Shown one piece after another: positions 34,733 through 45,346 of a DNA stretch of 64,000 bases (its first letter is position 1; the number at the start of each line of letters is the position of its first letter). Source of the DNA: Sphaerolaimus hirsutus. Lineage: Eukaryota; Nematoda; Chromadorea; Monhysterida; Sphaerolaimidae. The stretch is taken from positions 1-64,000 of the forward strand of contig CAXIWS010000384.1 of the NCBI GenBank assembly GCA_964036195.1, read 5' to 3'. The notes below the pieces were generated by a model. It saw only the letters and a program-made list of their open reading frames with translations, ran no database searches and was not told the DNA's origin. The position numbers were made by a program, and so were the translations under genes.

Positions 34733-37700
34733 TCATTCAGTGCAGCGGGCAGAAATGATCAGGAATGAATCCGCCACCGTCATCAGGTACAGCTGCACGT
34801 ACACTGAGTCGTCATCATCAGACGTGATGCCATCACAGTCTGACTCCTTGTCGCTCAACATGTAGACCCTGTCGGCAGAGCGAGGTGGGGATCGACAGCC
34901 TCTGCCCCTCTTGTCCTTCTTGCTCTTCTTTGAAGTTTTTTTCTGCGTTCAGGGAGGCGAGATTATCTCTAAGCACACCTGTCTTTTTGTCTCAGTCACA
35001 GACAATAGTCATCTCCACGAGTACATTGTCTGGTATTCGGTCGGTAGGCTTTCGGCGAGTTCACCGCGACGGCGGGTTCCACCTCACCTCACCTCCCATA
35101 CTCACTTTTATGAGACACTTCTCGCCGGCGATAACAACCACCTTGGCGTCGCGCATGTAGTTTGGCACCGGCTTGCCGCTGCTGCCCATCGGCGCCGTGC
35201 TGCTGCTGCTGCCCATCTGCTGCTGCTGATTTTTGAGCGGGGGGGGGGCGGATTGTATACGGAGCCCGGCGAACGGGGGGGGGGAGGCGGCGCCCCCCCC
35301 TAAAATTTGTTCCTGTAGTAACGCAATGGGGCCATGGCGCTGGCGCCAGCGCCATGACTGTATTGGCGTTGGCGCCAACGCCAACGTGTACTATATTGCA
35401 CTTATTTGTGCCGAAATTTATGGTACCGGGCACTGCTTTGACGGTATTTGTAGGGGTGATTTCACTCCTGAAAGTAAATTATGAATCATATATAGGGTGC
35501 GGTGCAGAAATGCGCCCTTGCGCGCAAAATTTTTGCTAAGTGGCTACAAAATCGCTTCACAAAAGTGCCGTTCCTGGCACATTTTTTTACCCGGCCCGGG
35601 AACGGGTGGGGGCGGCCCGCCCCCCCCCCCCTGCGTACGTCCCTGCTAAAGTCGACAAGTCCACAAAATGTGATTTTGAGTAAATCGCATTTTAAGTTAT
35701 GAACCCAATTTCAGGTCTGTGGTGCGTGTCCAATTTGGCCCTCTCATGCTTTCCATTAAGTTCCATATGTTGACAATAAAGTGTCAAATTTTCAGCCCCT
35801 AATTAGGGTTCAAATGGGACCGCGGTCCCGGTACCCGGTTCGGCAAAAAGTCGGGACTGGGGTGGTCCCGGTCCCGGTCCCGGTCCCAACACCCCAGTCC
35901 CGGTTCCGACATTCAAAAAATCCTGGTCCCGATCCCAACCACCCAGTCCCGGTCCCGGTCCCGGTCCCGGAATTTTTCAGTGGTCCCGACTTCGATGATA
36001 AGTGATGGAAAAAATGTCGTTTTTTTCATCCCTTCTACAAAAATTTTTTTCCAACACTCCTAAATATAGTTGCGAGTTAACAAATCAAGGTATACGAGAC
36101 AAGCGGTATTAGTTTGTGATGTTATGTATAGCATTATAAAAGGTGATTTCTGCCAAAAAATACACTTCTAACGACCCAGTCCCTGTCCCGGTCCCGACAA
36201 TCCCAGTCCTGGTCCCGACAATCCCAGTCCTGGTCCCGACACCCCAGTCCCGGTCCCAGTCCCGGTCCCGACATTCAAAAATTCCTGGTCCCGATCCCGA
36301 CATTGGAAAATTTCTGGTCCCGGTCCCAAAAACTGGTCCTGTTTGAACCCTACCCCTAATCTCAACGTATATGTGAAAAATGGGGTGTCCATAAAATTCC
36401 ATTCGGTCAGAGCAAAACTGTTTTTGGGAGGGAAATGGACTTGTCGCCTTCTCGCACGCGAGAACATTTTTATTCCCGCCCGCGTTGCGCATCCCTTATG
36501 GGAAATTTATGCACTTGTCAACTTTTATAAATCGGTGCCCATAGTGGACTTATCACATTTCTTGTGTTTTTCCCCATAAAAAAAGGACGCGGAGGATGGA
36601 CTTGTCAACTTTTAGCCCAAAACTAAGTGGACTTGTCGACTTCTTGCCCAAATTTTTTTATTTTTCCCCAAAAATGTCAGATTTGACACTATGCCATATG
36701 GGCATGTGAGGTCAAAACAATTATGGAAAATGATGAAAAATCTGCGGAAATAGTCACAGATGACGTTTCCGGGCCTAACTCGAAATTTTCATATATTGGA
36801 CTTGTCGACTTTTAGAATTGGACGCCTCAATTATGAAAGTGGACATTGTATTGTATGTACTTTTGTCCGGGACTCTGCAAAAATGAATGGAGTCACGGAA
36901 ATCTAAAGTAAGTACCGTAATTGGTCCAATAAAGACCCCTCATCAAAATGAAAGGTGTATGTACTTTTGTCCGGGACTATGCAAAAACGAATGGAGCCAT
37001 GGAAATCTACAGTAAGTACAGTAATTGATCCAATAAAGCCCCCCCCCGTTACCTGGAACTCGTAATCCTCTGGGATATCTTCAAAACTACAGTCAATCTT
37101 TTTCACCAGCGACTCCAGCGGAGGGCGTTGCTCCCAGTCATCATCATTGCCGTCGTCGTCGTCATCGGCAGCGATCCAATGGTTGCGCATGAAGCGCACG
37201 CGGGCAATGATGGGCTCTCCGTGCGCAGTGCCAATGACAACCGAACTGTAAAATTTCGACAATATGACGATAAAGTGACAACAGGGGTATCTTGAATTTC
37301 GACCCTCTGAGTGGTTGGATAGATAACAAATCGCTCCTCCATATGGATAGATAGCTAAAAAAATTTCTGGGGGGTTGGGGGGGGGTTGGGGGGGTTGGGG
37401 GGGGGGGTTTGGGGGGGGGGGTTGGGGGGGGGGTTGGAGGGGGAGTGTGGTGGTTCAATATGAGGGTGTACTAATAGCCACATCTGCTCGTTACGCACAT
37501 TTGCCTGTTTTTTTCACTTAACACTTTTTCGGCAAGGGCCCATTCCGCAAAAAAGCCCATTCCGCATTTTTGCCCATCCCGCAAATTATGTGACCCATCC
37601 CGCAAATGTGCCCATTCCGCAAACAGGTGATGCAACTTGCGGGATGGGCCATTTGCGGAATGGGCACATTTGCGGGATGGGCAAAAATGCGGAATGGGCT

Positions 37701-38260
37701 TTTTTGCGGAATGCTACACTGTCCACTTTTTCAAGTGATTTTCAGATATGAGTGAAGTGAAAGAAGTTCACTTATGGCATTGCACAACTTTTTTTTACTT
37801 CACTCATATTTGAACATCACTTGAAAAAGTGTCAAGTGAAAAAATGGGCAAATGTGCGTAACAGGCAAATGTGCGTAACGGGCAAATGTGCGTAACGGGC
37901 AGATGTGCGTATTAGGCATGCCCCGTTCAATATATAGTCTTTTTCAGGGCTTAGAAAGAAGAAAAGGGAGAAAAATAGCTAAAAGTAGGTGTAAAATAGC
38001 TCAAAATGAGTATACAGAGGCAACACCCCCCCCCCCATTTGAGACCCCTGAGTGACAACAAAAACTGCTCCACCCACTCCAACGTGAAGAAACCCCACTA
38101 ACTTGGTGGTGAGCTCGGACACTTCTAAGGTCACGGGTGGCCCCCTGGTTACATACTCTCTGTCGATGAGCAGCAACATAAGTCCTTCACCCTCGGGAAG
38201 TCCGGATGGGTCCTGGACCTGATTCAAAATAGTGCTCTGATATTCGATCTCGAGCAAAAC
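34733..38260 (-). CDS. Unrecognised family, copy 2 (possibly defective start)
   Basis: Exons b (37,245-37,053), d (35,225-35,106) and e (34,942-34,733) join in frame at phase 0. They give SVVIGTAHGEPIIARVRFMR plus an acidic linker, QQQMGSSSSTAPMGSSG...YMRDAKVVVIAGEKCLIK, and a lysine-rich KKTSKKSKKDKRGRG start leading to DSVYVQLYLMTVADSFLIIS and TGA. Exon c (to 38,103) reads LLVLLEIEYQ...GLMLLLIDREYVTRGPPV and ends AA|GTTAGT in the conserved phase. However, the AG-ATG that opens exon c in copies 1, 3 and 4 is lost: the aligned codon is TTC and the only nearby acceptor is CAACAG six bases later. A possible upstream exon lies at 38,975-38,894 (FPVLVAEFVLVSSKRGFHLP). Function unknown. Introns hold two hAT-like elements and a G-run. 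Confidence 0.65.
35804..36352. mobile_element. hAT-like element with GGTCCC arms, in a family intron
   Basis: Termini TAGGGTTCAAATGGGAC and GTCCTGTTTGAACCCTA, flanked by CCCCTAAT on both sides (35,796-35,803 and 36,353-36,360). The arms iterate GGTCCC; an AT-rich 180-bp interior lies between. Confidence 0.85.
36400..36835. repeat. GTCGACAAGTCCA-type repeat region
   Basis: Several copies of TGGACTTGTCGACTTTTAG or close variants, as in the inverted-repeat element at 45,868-46,346; another fragment is at 35,650-35,700. Intronic; no exon seen. Confidence 0.5.
36840..37045. repeat. Two copies of a GTATGTACTTTTGTCCGGGA unit
   Basis: A block of about 110 bp starting GTATGTACTTTTGTCCGGGA and ending CAATAAAG plus C-run occurs twice (about 36,850 and 36,957). 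The core motif is also in every unit of the 21-26 kb and 52-64 kb arrays. Confidence 0.6.
37369..37446 (+). repeat. G-run tract with quadruplex potential
   Basis: About 78 bp that is nearly all G, split by TT or TTT into seven or more runs of 4-12 G. It lies in the intron upstream of exon b of copy 2. On the transcribed RNA it would be a C-tract; the G-quadruplex would form on the plus strand. Confidence 0.8.
37461..37924. mobile_element. hAT-like element with TGTGCGTAACGGGC / CCCATTCCGCA arms
   Basis: Starts TGAGGGTGTACTAATA and ends GTATTAGGCATGCCCC (imperfect inverted ends), flanked by GTTCAATA on both sides (37,453-37,460 and 37,925-37,932). The arms iterate CAAATGTGCGTAACGGG, and GGAATGGGC/GCCCATTCC occurs in inverted halves. 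The related sequence at 48,540 reads straight through as an empty site. Confidence 0.7.
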
Positions 38261-39290
38261 CAGTAGGCCATGTAAACCCAGTGAACATGTCGGCCTGTTG
38301 AATATGTGAATAACATGACCCAGGGGTTTTGTAGATTTGGACCCCCGCGGGGGTTCATATAGATAGCAAATCGCTCCTCCAGAGGGATAGATAGCTGAAA
38401 AAAATTTGGGGGGCGGGGTTAGTGGGGGTGCAATATATAGGCATAGAAGGGAGGAAAAGGAGAAAAATCGCTAAAAGTCTGTGGAAAATGGCTAAAAATG
38501 GGTATATAAGGACATATAGTACTAAAAATAGCTGAAAATAGGCAGTTTAACGCATGAACTAGTGATTTTGGAGGTGAAAATCTATATAAAGGTATGAAAA
38601 ATAGCGATTTTGAGCGAAAATTAGGGTAGTTTCTCAAAAATCCCTCGATATAGGTAGATAGCTGGCCGATTCGGGGGTGGGGGGGTTGGGGGATAGTAGC
38701 CAAAGAATTTGCCTCCGGGATCAATAGATAGATAGCTGAGAGGGCCTCCGGGATAGATAGATAGCTGGCGGATTTGGGGGTAACCCCTCCCCCTACTAAA
38801 CCCCTGCGCTGAGTTAGAAAAATACAACATGACGTGAACACCTGACATGACCTGACACAAACTAAACCCCTGACATGACCATAACAAACTCACCTTTCTA
38901 AGAATTTCTAGCAGTGGTAGATGGAACCCTCGCTTGGAGCTAACTAGCACGAACTCTGCGACAAGAACAGGAAAGCTGAACGCATACAGAAAAAAAACAA
39001 TGCAATCAAGACATATATTTATATATATATATATATGGAAAATTTCACCGAATGTCAATGCAATTAAAATGAAAGTACAAATAAATTTACTTTTATTTAT
39101 TTATCCACCGAACTGCGACAAAAAGACTAATCTGCCCAAATCTGGCTTCAGCGAAAAAGATCGAAAAAAGCGAAAACTTACGAAACTGCACAAAGACGCA
39201 ATGAAAACACACCGGCAATATTTCAATCTTAAGTAACACAACACACTTTCAACACTTAAGTAGTCATGTGCAAGCGCCACAACGTTGGCG

Positions 39291-40064
39291 CTAGGGATGG
39301 AAAAAAGCGCTTTTTTTAACGGCCCCGCTTTTTTTTTAAAAAAAGCGCTTTTTTCGCTTTTTTCAAAAAATGTCGGGACGTTCACTAAAAAGCCCCCAAA
39401 TATGGTTCTGTATCTGTATATACAGGTATATCAGACAAGTGGCAGTACCTATGATGATATACATATAGCCATATAATGGCTGTGTAGCCATAGGATAGCA
39501 TTATAAGTGGCAATTTCTGCCAAAAAATACTTTTAATTTTGACTCATTATGTATATTGCCCTTTGTTTCGCGACTTCAAGTGAAGTGAGGCATGAAATAG
39601 TCAACTTGGCGCCAAGCGCCAATGGCGCCATGACGCTTTTCCGACCCCTAGCGTCAAGCGCCAATGGCGCCAGAGCAAAATGGCGCCAAGCGACAGAAGC
39701 GCCGTGGCGCTTTTTGCTTTGGCGCTAGCGCCAAGCGCCAGCACCAGGCATTTTGTTCCTGGCGCCAGTCAAAAATAGCGCCAAGCGCCAAAAGCGCCAT
39801 GGCGCTTTTCATGGGCATGGCGCCAAGCGATAATGGCGCCACAGCAAAATAGCACCAAGCGCCAAAAGTGCCATGGCGCTTTTTGCTTTGGCGCTAGCGC
39901 CAGGCGCCATCGCCATGGCGCTTTTACATCACTACACTTATGTGACACACAAGTATCAGAAAAAAACTCGTCAGAAAGATCAACGGATAGGGATGGCCAA
40001 AAAATGTTTTTTTAAACCTTTTTTATACAGCAGCCAACATTTTTTTAAACACGTGCCATCCCTA
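39291..40064. mobile_element. Remnants of AAAGCGC- and GGCGCC-arm elements
   Basis: 39,291 starts TAGGGATGGAAAAAAGCGC. 39,605-39,935 is a GGCGCC-rich arm ending GCTTTTACATCACTA. 39,988-40,064 is a 77-bp mini-element from TAGGGATGGCC to GCCATCCCTA with flanks TCAACGGA and TCAACAGG, a worn duplication (6 of 8). From here to 40.8 kb only repeats are seen, including CTCGAATAACTCCCCC blocks at 40,450-40,780. Confidence 0.55.
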
Positions 40065-40816
40065 TCAACAGGACAGCATCACAAAAAAACAACTAATCTG
40101 CCCAAATCTGGCTTCAGCAAAAAAGATCGAAAAAAGCGAAAACTTTTGAAACATGCACAAAGACACAATGAAAACACATCAACACACAGTTACAAAATAC
40201 TACAACTTGGAGATTCACACTTTATAACAAACATTTTCCAATCGTATTTCCGATTTCCAATCTTAAATTAAACATTTTCTTCCTTTTCAAAATTATAATT
40301 CGGAAATGGAATGGGGCAGTATTCAAGAGTGGGTGAAAATAGAAAAGATTGTTCGTTTGTCCTAAAGATGCATAGATGCAACCATACAAAAGTATACCAG
40401 CATTTTCTACCTGAATTTCCTACAAAAACAACAAAACCACGTACCGCAAATCCTCGAATAACTCGCCCCTTTTGGCGAGGCGAGGAAAAAATAACTCCCC
40501 CCTCGAATAACTCCCCCTTTGGATGAAAACGATACAATACAAAAATACAAAAGAATATTAGCCTACAGCAGCGAAAGCAGATACATGTTGTGTATACACC
40601 TTTTTGTTGTAGTTGGACAGTTTGTAAGACATGAATTACATGAGTTTACAGACTACATCCATGCCATAAATTAAGTCCAAGTTTTCTGAGGAACGAATAA
40701 CTCCACCCTTGAATACCTCCCCCCCCCAAAATGTCTGAGGATAAAAATAACTCCCCTGGGGTCTTATTCGAGGAATTAGGGTAATTTACGAAAAACGTGC
40801 AAACGTGCAAACATGC

Positions 40817-42298
40817 TTACTCGCTGGCGCGCGCAGACACGAGCACGAAGCTATCCGACATTATAATGTTCAACCGAACATACAGGGTGTCATCTTCATC
40901 GACATTTTTGTCATCAGGGGTAGAGCTCGACTCACTGACTGGCTTCGAATGTGCGGAGCAATAGGAACTACCACAGGGGCAGCCACAAACTGTTATCTTG
41001 GGACTGCTCTCGGCGTTGTAGTGCTTCGCCGGGCTCCTCTTCCCACCGCCACACTTCTTGGTCCGCTTTACGGGCTTTTTCTGTGTTTAGGGAGGTGACA
41101 TCATAATAGTAAAATTATTATTTATCCAAATGTTACACAACTCTCTCCACTCCCACTCCCCAAATATGTACAAGATAAGCGGAACCATGTAGCGGAATCG
41201 TGAACTTAAATATAAATATATACTCACCTTCATAATACACCTTTCACCGAGAATGTTCACAATCCTGGCATCGCGCATGTAGAGTGGGACTGCTCCACTC
41301 GTGCTGGAGCTGCTGCTTTGCTGCAAATATCATTGCAGCGGTTATCGTGGCAATACCTCTAAATACCCCATGGGGGTTTATTATTTCGTCAGTAAAATTG
41401 GAGGGGGGGGTTAGTCCGAGGAGCATGACAGTATGACAGCATGTATCTTATGACAGGAGCAGGAGCCTGTCTACTTCCTTGTACAGGGGAACATATACCG
41501 TATATTTACTCGAATAATCCCCCCCGGGGAATTATTTTTTCGTCAGACATTCTTGAGGGGGGGACAATTTGAGGGGGGAACAATTTGAGGGGGGAATTAC
41601 TCGAGTGGGGGGATTATTATTTCATCAAAATTTTCTAGCATGTTTCTACCGGGCCGTTTCTATCACACTACATACACATGTATGTCCTATTTCTATTGGT
41701 AGTGCACATGTTGACATAAATGTAAACCCCAACCAACCTGATCGTGATCGCGCCCGTCGTCGTCTGGCACCCACCGGTTCCTCATAAAGCGGGCACGCAC
41801 GGTGATCGGTAGACCATGCGCCGTGCCAATGACGCCAGTACTGAAACAGATGAAGGAAAAATTAGCCCACTGATACATTACCGCCATGAGTTCAAACGCG
41901 AACACCATCCCAAATCCCAACCCCGAAAACTTAACCCCGACCGGGATCCCAAAAATCCCCAAAAAGCCAATCCTGATAAGGAAAAGTCAATCCCCTTTCA
42001 ATCGTGCCTACACCTATGCGTATAGAAGTACCCAAAAAAGCGGAAGCACACAACAAAAACAGAACCGTGCAAGTCTGAACGAACGTAGTAACCACACTGA
42101 CTTTACATCATATTCAGTCACCTCAAGAGTGACCGGTGGACCCCTGGTCACATGCAGGCGGTTCACGCGCAGCTCCATCAGCCCTTCGCTATCCGGAAGC
42201 CGTATGGCATTCACATCGTCCGCCGGTTTGCCATCGTACTCGATTTCCACGAGCACCAACCGCCCGCTGACGACAAAACAGCAGTTTGTCACCACCAT
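40817..42298 (-). CDS. Unrecognised family, copy 3 (intact)
   Basis: Four exons: c 42,298-42,102, b 41,840-41,738, d 41,320-41,228, e 41,080-40,817. Phases 2, 0 and 0 are the same as in copies 2 and 4. The total of 657 bp translates to 218 residues plus stop. Exon c: MVVTNCCFVVSGRLVLVEIE...GLMELRVNRLHVTRGPPV. Exon b: GVIGTAHGLPITVRARFMRN and a short acidic end. Exon d: serine run, then YMRDARIVNILGERCIMK. Exon e: KKPVKRTKKCGGGKRSPAK, a Cys/Ser-rich middle, then DDTLYVRLNIIMSDSFVLVS-ARASE. A basic, nuclear-signal-like segment lies next to acidic linkers. A hydrophobic upstream exon (42,719-42,652) may be coding or 5' UTR. The ATG at the start of exon c is the simplest start. No known domain recognised. 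Confidence 0.75.
41345..41640. repeat. TACCGTATT-type repeats in copy-3 intron
   Basis: Two elements: one near 41,345-41,420 with GGGGGTTTATTATTTCGTC, and one from 41,497 reading TACCGTATATTTACTCGAAT then tandem GGACAATTTGAGGGGGG units. Intronic, between exons b and d. Confidence 0.55.
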
Positions 42299-42429
42299 CT
42301 GAAAGTTTAAGCAGGCCCTATTAACAGTAAACAAACAGCATTTCATAATTTGAAGCAATATTTATACTCATGCGACGTACATAACTATAAGAAAGATTGT
42401 GAGGTGCGAAATGCGCGAAACCCGGTCTG

Positions 42430-42565
42430 ATGAAAGGTGCCCAAGCAATGCACATGTATGCTCAAGTAAAAAGCCGCCCGGTGCACAAGTAAATGTCCGG
42501 CCCCGTGCCCAAGTAGGGGCACTTTACTTGGGCACCGGTTTTACTTGTGCACCGGTCATGCGCAC
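42430..42565. repeat. Compact GTGCCCAAGTA motif cluster
   Basis: Iterations of GTGCCCAAGTA and TACTTGTGCACCGG in both orientations, related to the longer element at 27,898-28,800. Confidence 0.55.
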
Positions 42566-42928
42566 AATGCTCTCGCACCAGGTTTGGAAACCCAGAAATT
42601 CAGGGTTCGGCGAACAAGGTCACACGCATGGCACATACACGCGAAACTCACCTTTACAGGTAAGTCGATCAAGCAGAAATAGACGAACCCTGCCAACTGG
42701 AACACGAACGATGTCAAAGCTGAAAGGAACAAAAAAGAGAACCAAAGCTAACCAAACATGGGCTATCAACGTAAGGATATCTGTCTATCAATCGATCTAT
42801 TCAGGATTTAGGATATCTGTCACCGTTAGTATGATAGTTGAAATCAGAGCTCCAAACACTTCAATTAAGATTCAGTTATTTCATTTACCAAACTGCGCAC
42901 ACAATGCATCGACAAAATCACATGAATA

Positions 42929-43598
42929 TAGTGATGGAATGGCGCTGGCGCCATTTGAGGGCGCCAAAGGGTGCCGCGCCATGGCGCCATTGGCGATTGG
43001 CACCCTTTTTCTGTGGCGCCATTGGTGCCCACTTCCTGAAAGGCGCCATCTTTCCATGGCGCCCTGCCCAAAAAGGGGGCCAAAATGGCGCCAGCAGGGT
43101 TTCAAGGTGAGTACGGCATAAATGGAAAAATAAAGTAAAAATGTGTGGATAATCGGGAAAAATCGCTTCAAAAATCGACAAAGTAGTGCTAATGGATGAA
43201 TCTTTCGTCCAACGCTTCATTAGAAGCGTCTGACAGATCATAGCTCAGGAAGATGGGTCGTCAAACTAGTGAACTCATAAATCGATGGATCCAAATGATT
43301 ATTCAGTTTTTGTCAACTCCAATGGGAAAAGGGAAGTGTATTTTGTTTGCCATTTTACAGGGCATTTTACATGACTTTTTACACTTTGATTGACATTTGA
43401 CATTTTACTGAGTCTGGGGGTGTGTGCAGTGTGTGAAATGTGTGCAGTATGATGCTGAAGAAAAGGCACAGATAGCATATTTTATGTAACTCTATTCTGG
43501 CGCCCTTGGCGCTTGGCGGCCCTCTTTCCATGGCACCTGGCGCGCACTTTCCGAATGGCGCCATGGCGCCATTGGCGATTGGCGCTTTTCCATCACTA
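42929..43598. mobile_element. hAT-like element with GGCGCC arms
   Basis: Termini TAGTGATGGAATGGCGC and GCGCTTTTCCATCACTA, flanked by CATGAATA on both sides (42,921-42,928 and 43,599-43,606). GGCGCC-rich arms surround an AT-rich centre. Confidence 0.85.
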
Positions 43599-43609
43599 CA
43601 TGAATACAA

Positions 43610-45340
43610 GAAAATACAAGGGAAAATACAATGACACAAATCAGTGTCAAAATACAACAAGACACTTTCTTCCACTTCAGTGAACTACTTGAAGAAAAAG
43701 CACTTTTTAGTGAAAAAGAGCCAAAGATAAAAAACAAACAACTTAATTGTAAAAAACAAGTGTGCATCAGTGCACACAGCAAAAACCGGTATTCAATGAC
43801 AACTCAACCAAAACTGCGTCAGAAGATAAGGCAGAACGCAAGGGATAAGATCAGAAGATGTAAAATAACAGAAATGCAAGTGATAATATCAGAATATGTA
43901 AAATAACAGAAATGCAAGTGAAGAATTTACCACAAAATGCACTTTCACAATTTTTACCAACAATTTCATACTTTAAATTCTACACTTATCATTTGAAGTT
44001 CTCATTTTCCATTTAAATTACATGTATAGTATACATGAGATATAAAACTGGGCAGTATTCAAAGGCGGGATGTAAAAACGGGTGACCCAGGTCATGCTTA
44101 AACGACATCTAAACCCATCCGACATCTAGACTGGGACATGGAACATGTTGACACGGAACACATTTAATTATACCCGGCATGCTCAGAATAGGCAATAAAA
44201 CACATGACATAATGATTTGGAAGGTGAAAATCTATAAAAGTATGAAAATTAGCGATTTTTGGTGCAAATTAGGTTAAAATTGCTCAAAAGCGCTCCAGAT
44301 AGCTAGATATCTAGGCAATCAGCGGGGTGGGGGGGGGGGGGTTCGCAGGGGAAAGTAGCCAAAAAAACTTGCCCCAGGGATAGATAGATCGATCGCTGGG
44401 CGGTTTGGGGTGGGGTTACCTGCCCCCAGTTGACATGGATGACACAAAATTAGATGTGCGGTCGGTCTAGATGTTGGATGGGTTTAGATGTCAGACAGCA
44501 CGAGCTCATAAATGGGGCAGTATTCAAGGTGGGAGATATACATGAAAATTGTTGGTGTGTTGATGTACTGTAAATGTTGATGTTTATGTACCGTTCAACA
44601 ATTGTACAATATGTATAGTCATCGGACATCACACTTTGCATGGAAACCTACCATAACCCATCTGAATAATGAACCAAAAATAATAGTTTTATCAACACAA
44701 AATTTCGTTTTTACTATGGAATAATTAATTATGAAAATTTATCACAAGGTTTTATTCATCAAATTATGGTAGGATTCTGTGCATACTTTGCGGTTCGCCG
44801 AGTATACTTTATGCAACCCGATGCAACAATTATGCTAACTGTCTGTATATACTCGAATACAACTCCAGGGGGGCTATTTTTTCTTCAGAGTTTTTATGCA
44901 AGGAGGAGTTATTCAAAGGGGGGTCTTATTCGAGGAAATACAGTAACTGTGAAACCTACAGAATAGAGAGACCTATACTAGAGATTCACGAAAGGAGATT
45001 TTATAGTAAACTGAAAGCAGACCAACAATTTTCTATTTAAAACACAATTTACATGGCCAGTACTACAGTTCAAACGGGACTGCCTTTTCGGGATTGGGAT
45101 TGGCTTTTTGAGATTTAGGGATCGGGATTGGGATTTCAAAAGTTTCGGGATCTGAATCGGGATTTTTTCTTGAGATTTTGTGATCAGGGCCACAAAATTC
45201 CGAAATTTCTCAGGATTTGGGATCGGGATCCCGTTTGAACCCACACAGTACTCGAAAGTGGGTCATATTCATTCATGGAGGTATTCAAGGGTAAATGAAA
45301 ACTGTTGGTTACTTATTTACCAAAAACTAAACCACCGAAA
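43610..45340. other. Gene-poor stretch with repeat remnants
   Basis: AT-rich DNA with a GATAGATAGATCG microsatellite and G-run at 44,280-44,420, a TCGAATA/GGGGG repeat at 44,850-44,945, and a degraded GGGATC element at about 45,065-45,245 (ends CAGTTCAAACGGGA and TCCCGTTTGAACCC; CAGTACT lies just outside both ends). No exon supported. Confidence 0.5.
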
Positions 45341-45346
45341 AAACAA

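Noticed and set aside
34911..35303. 130-codon plus-strand ORF
   Set aside because: It lies antisense to exons e and d of copy 2, whose frames and phases are supported by the other copies.
42399..43121. 240-codon plus-strand ORF
   Set aside because: It runs from a GTGCCCAAGTA cluster across a copy-3 exon on the wrong strand into the GGCGCC arm; no coherent protein.
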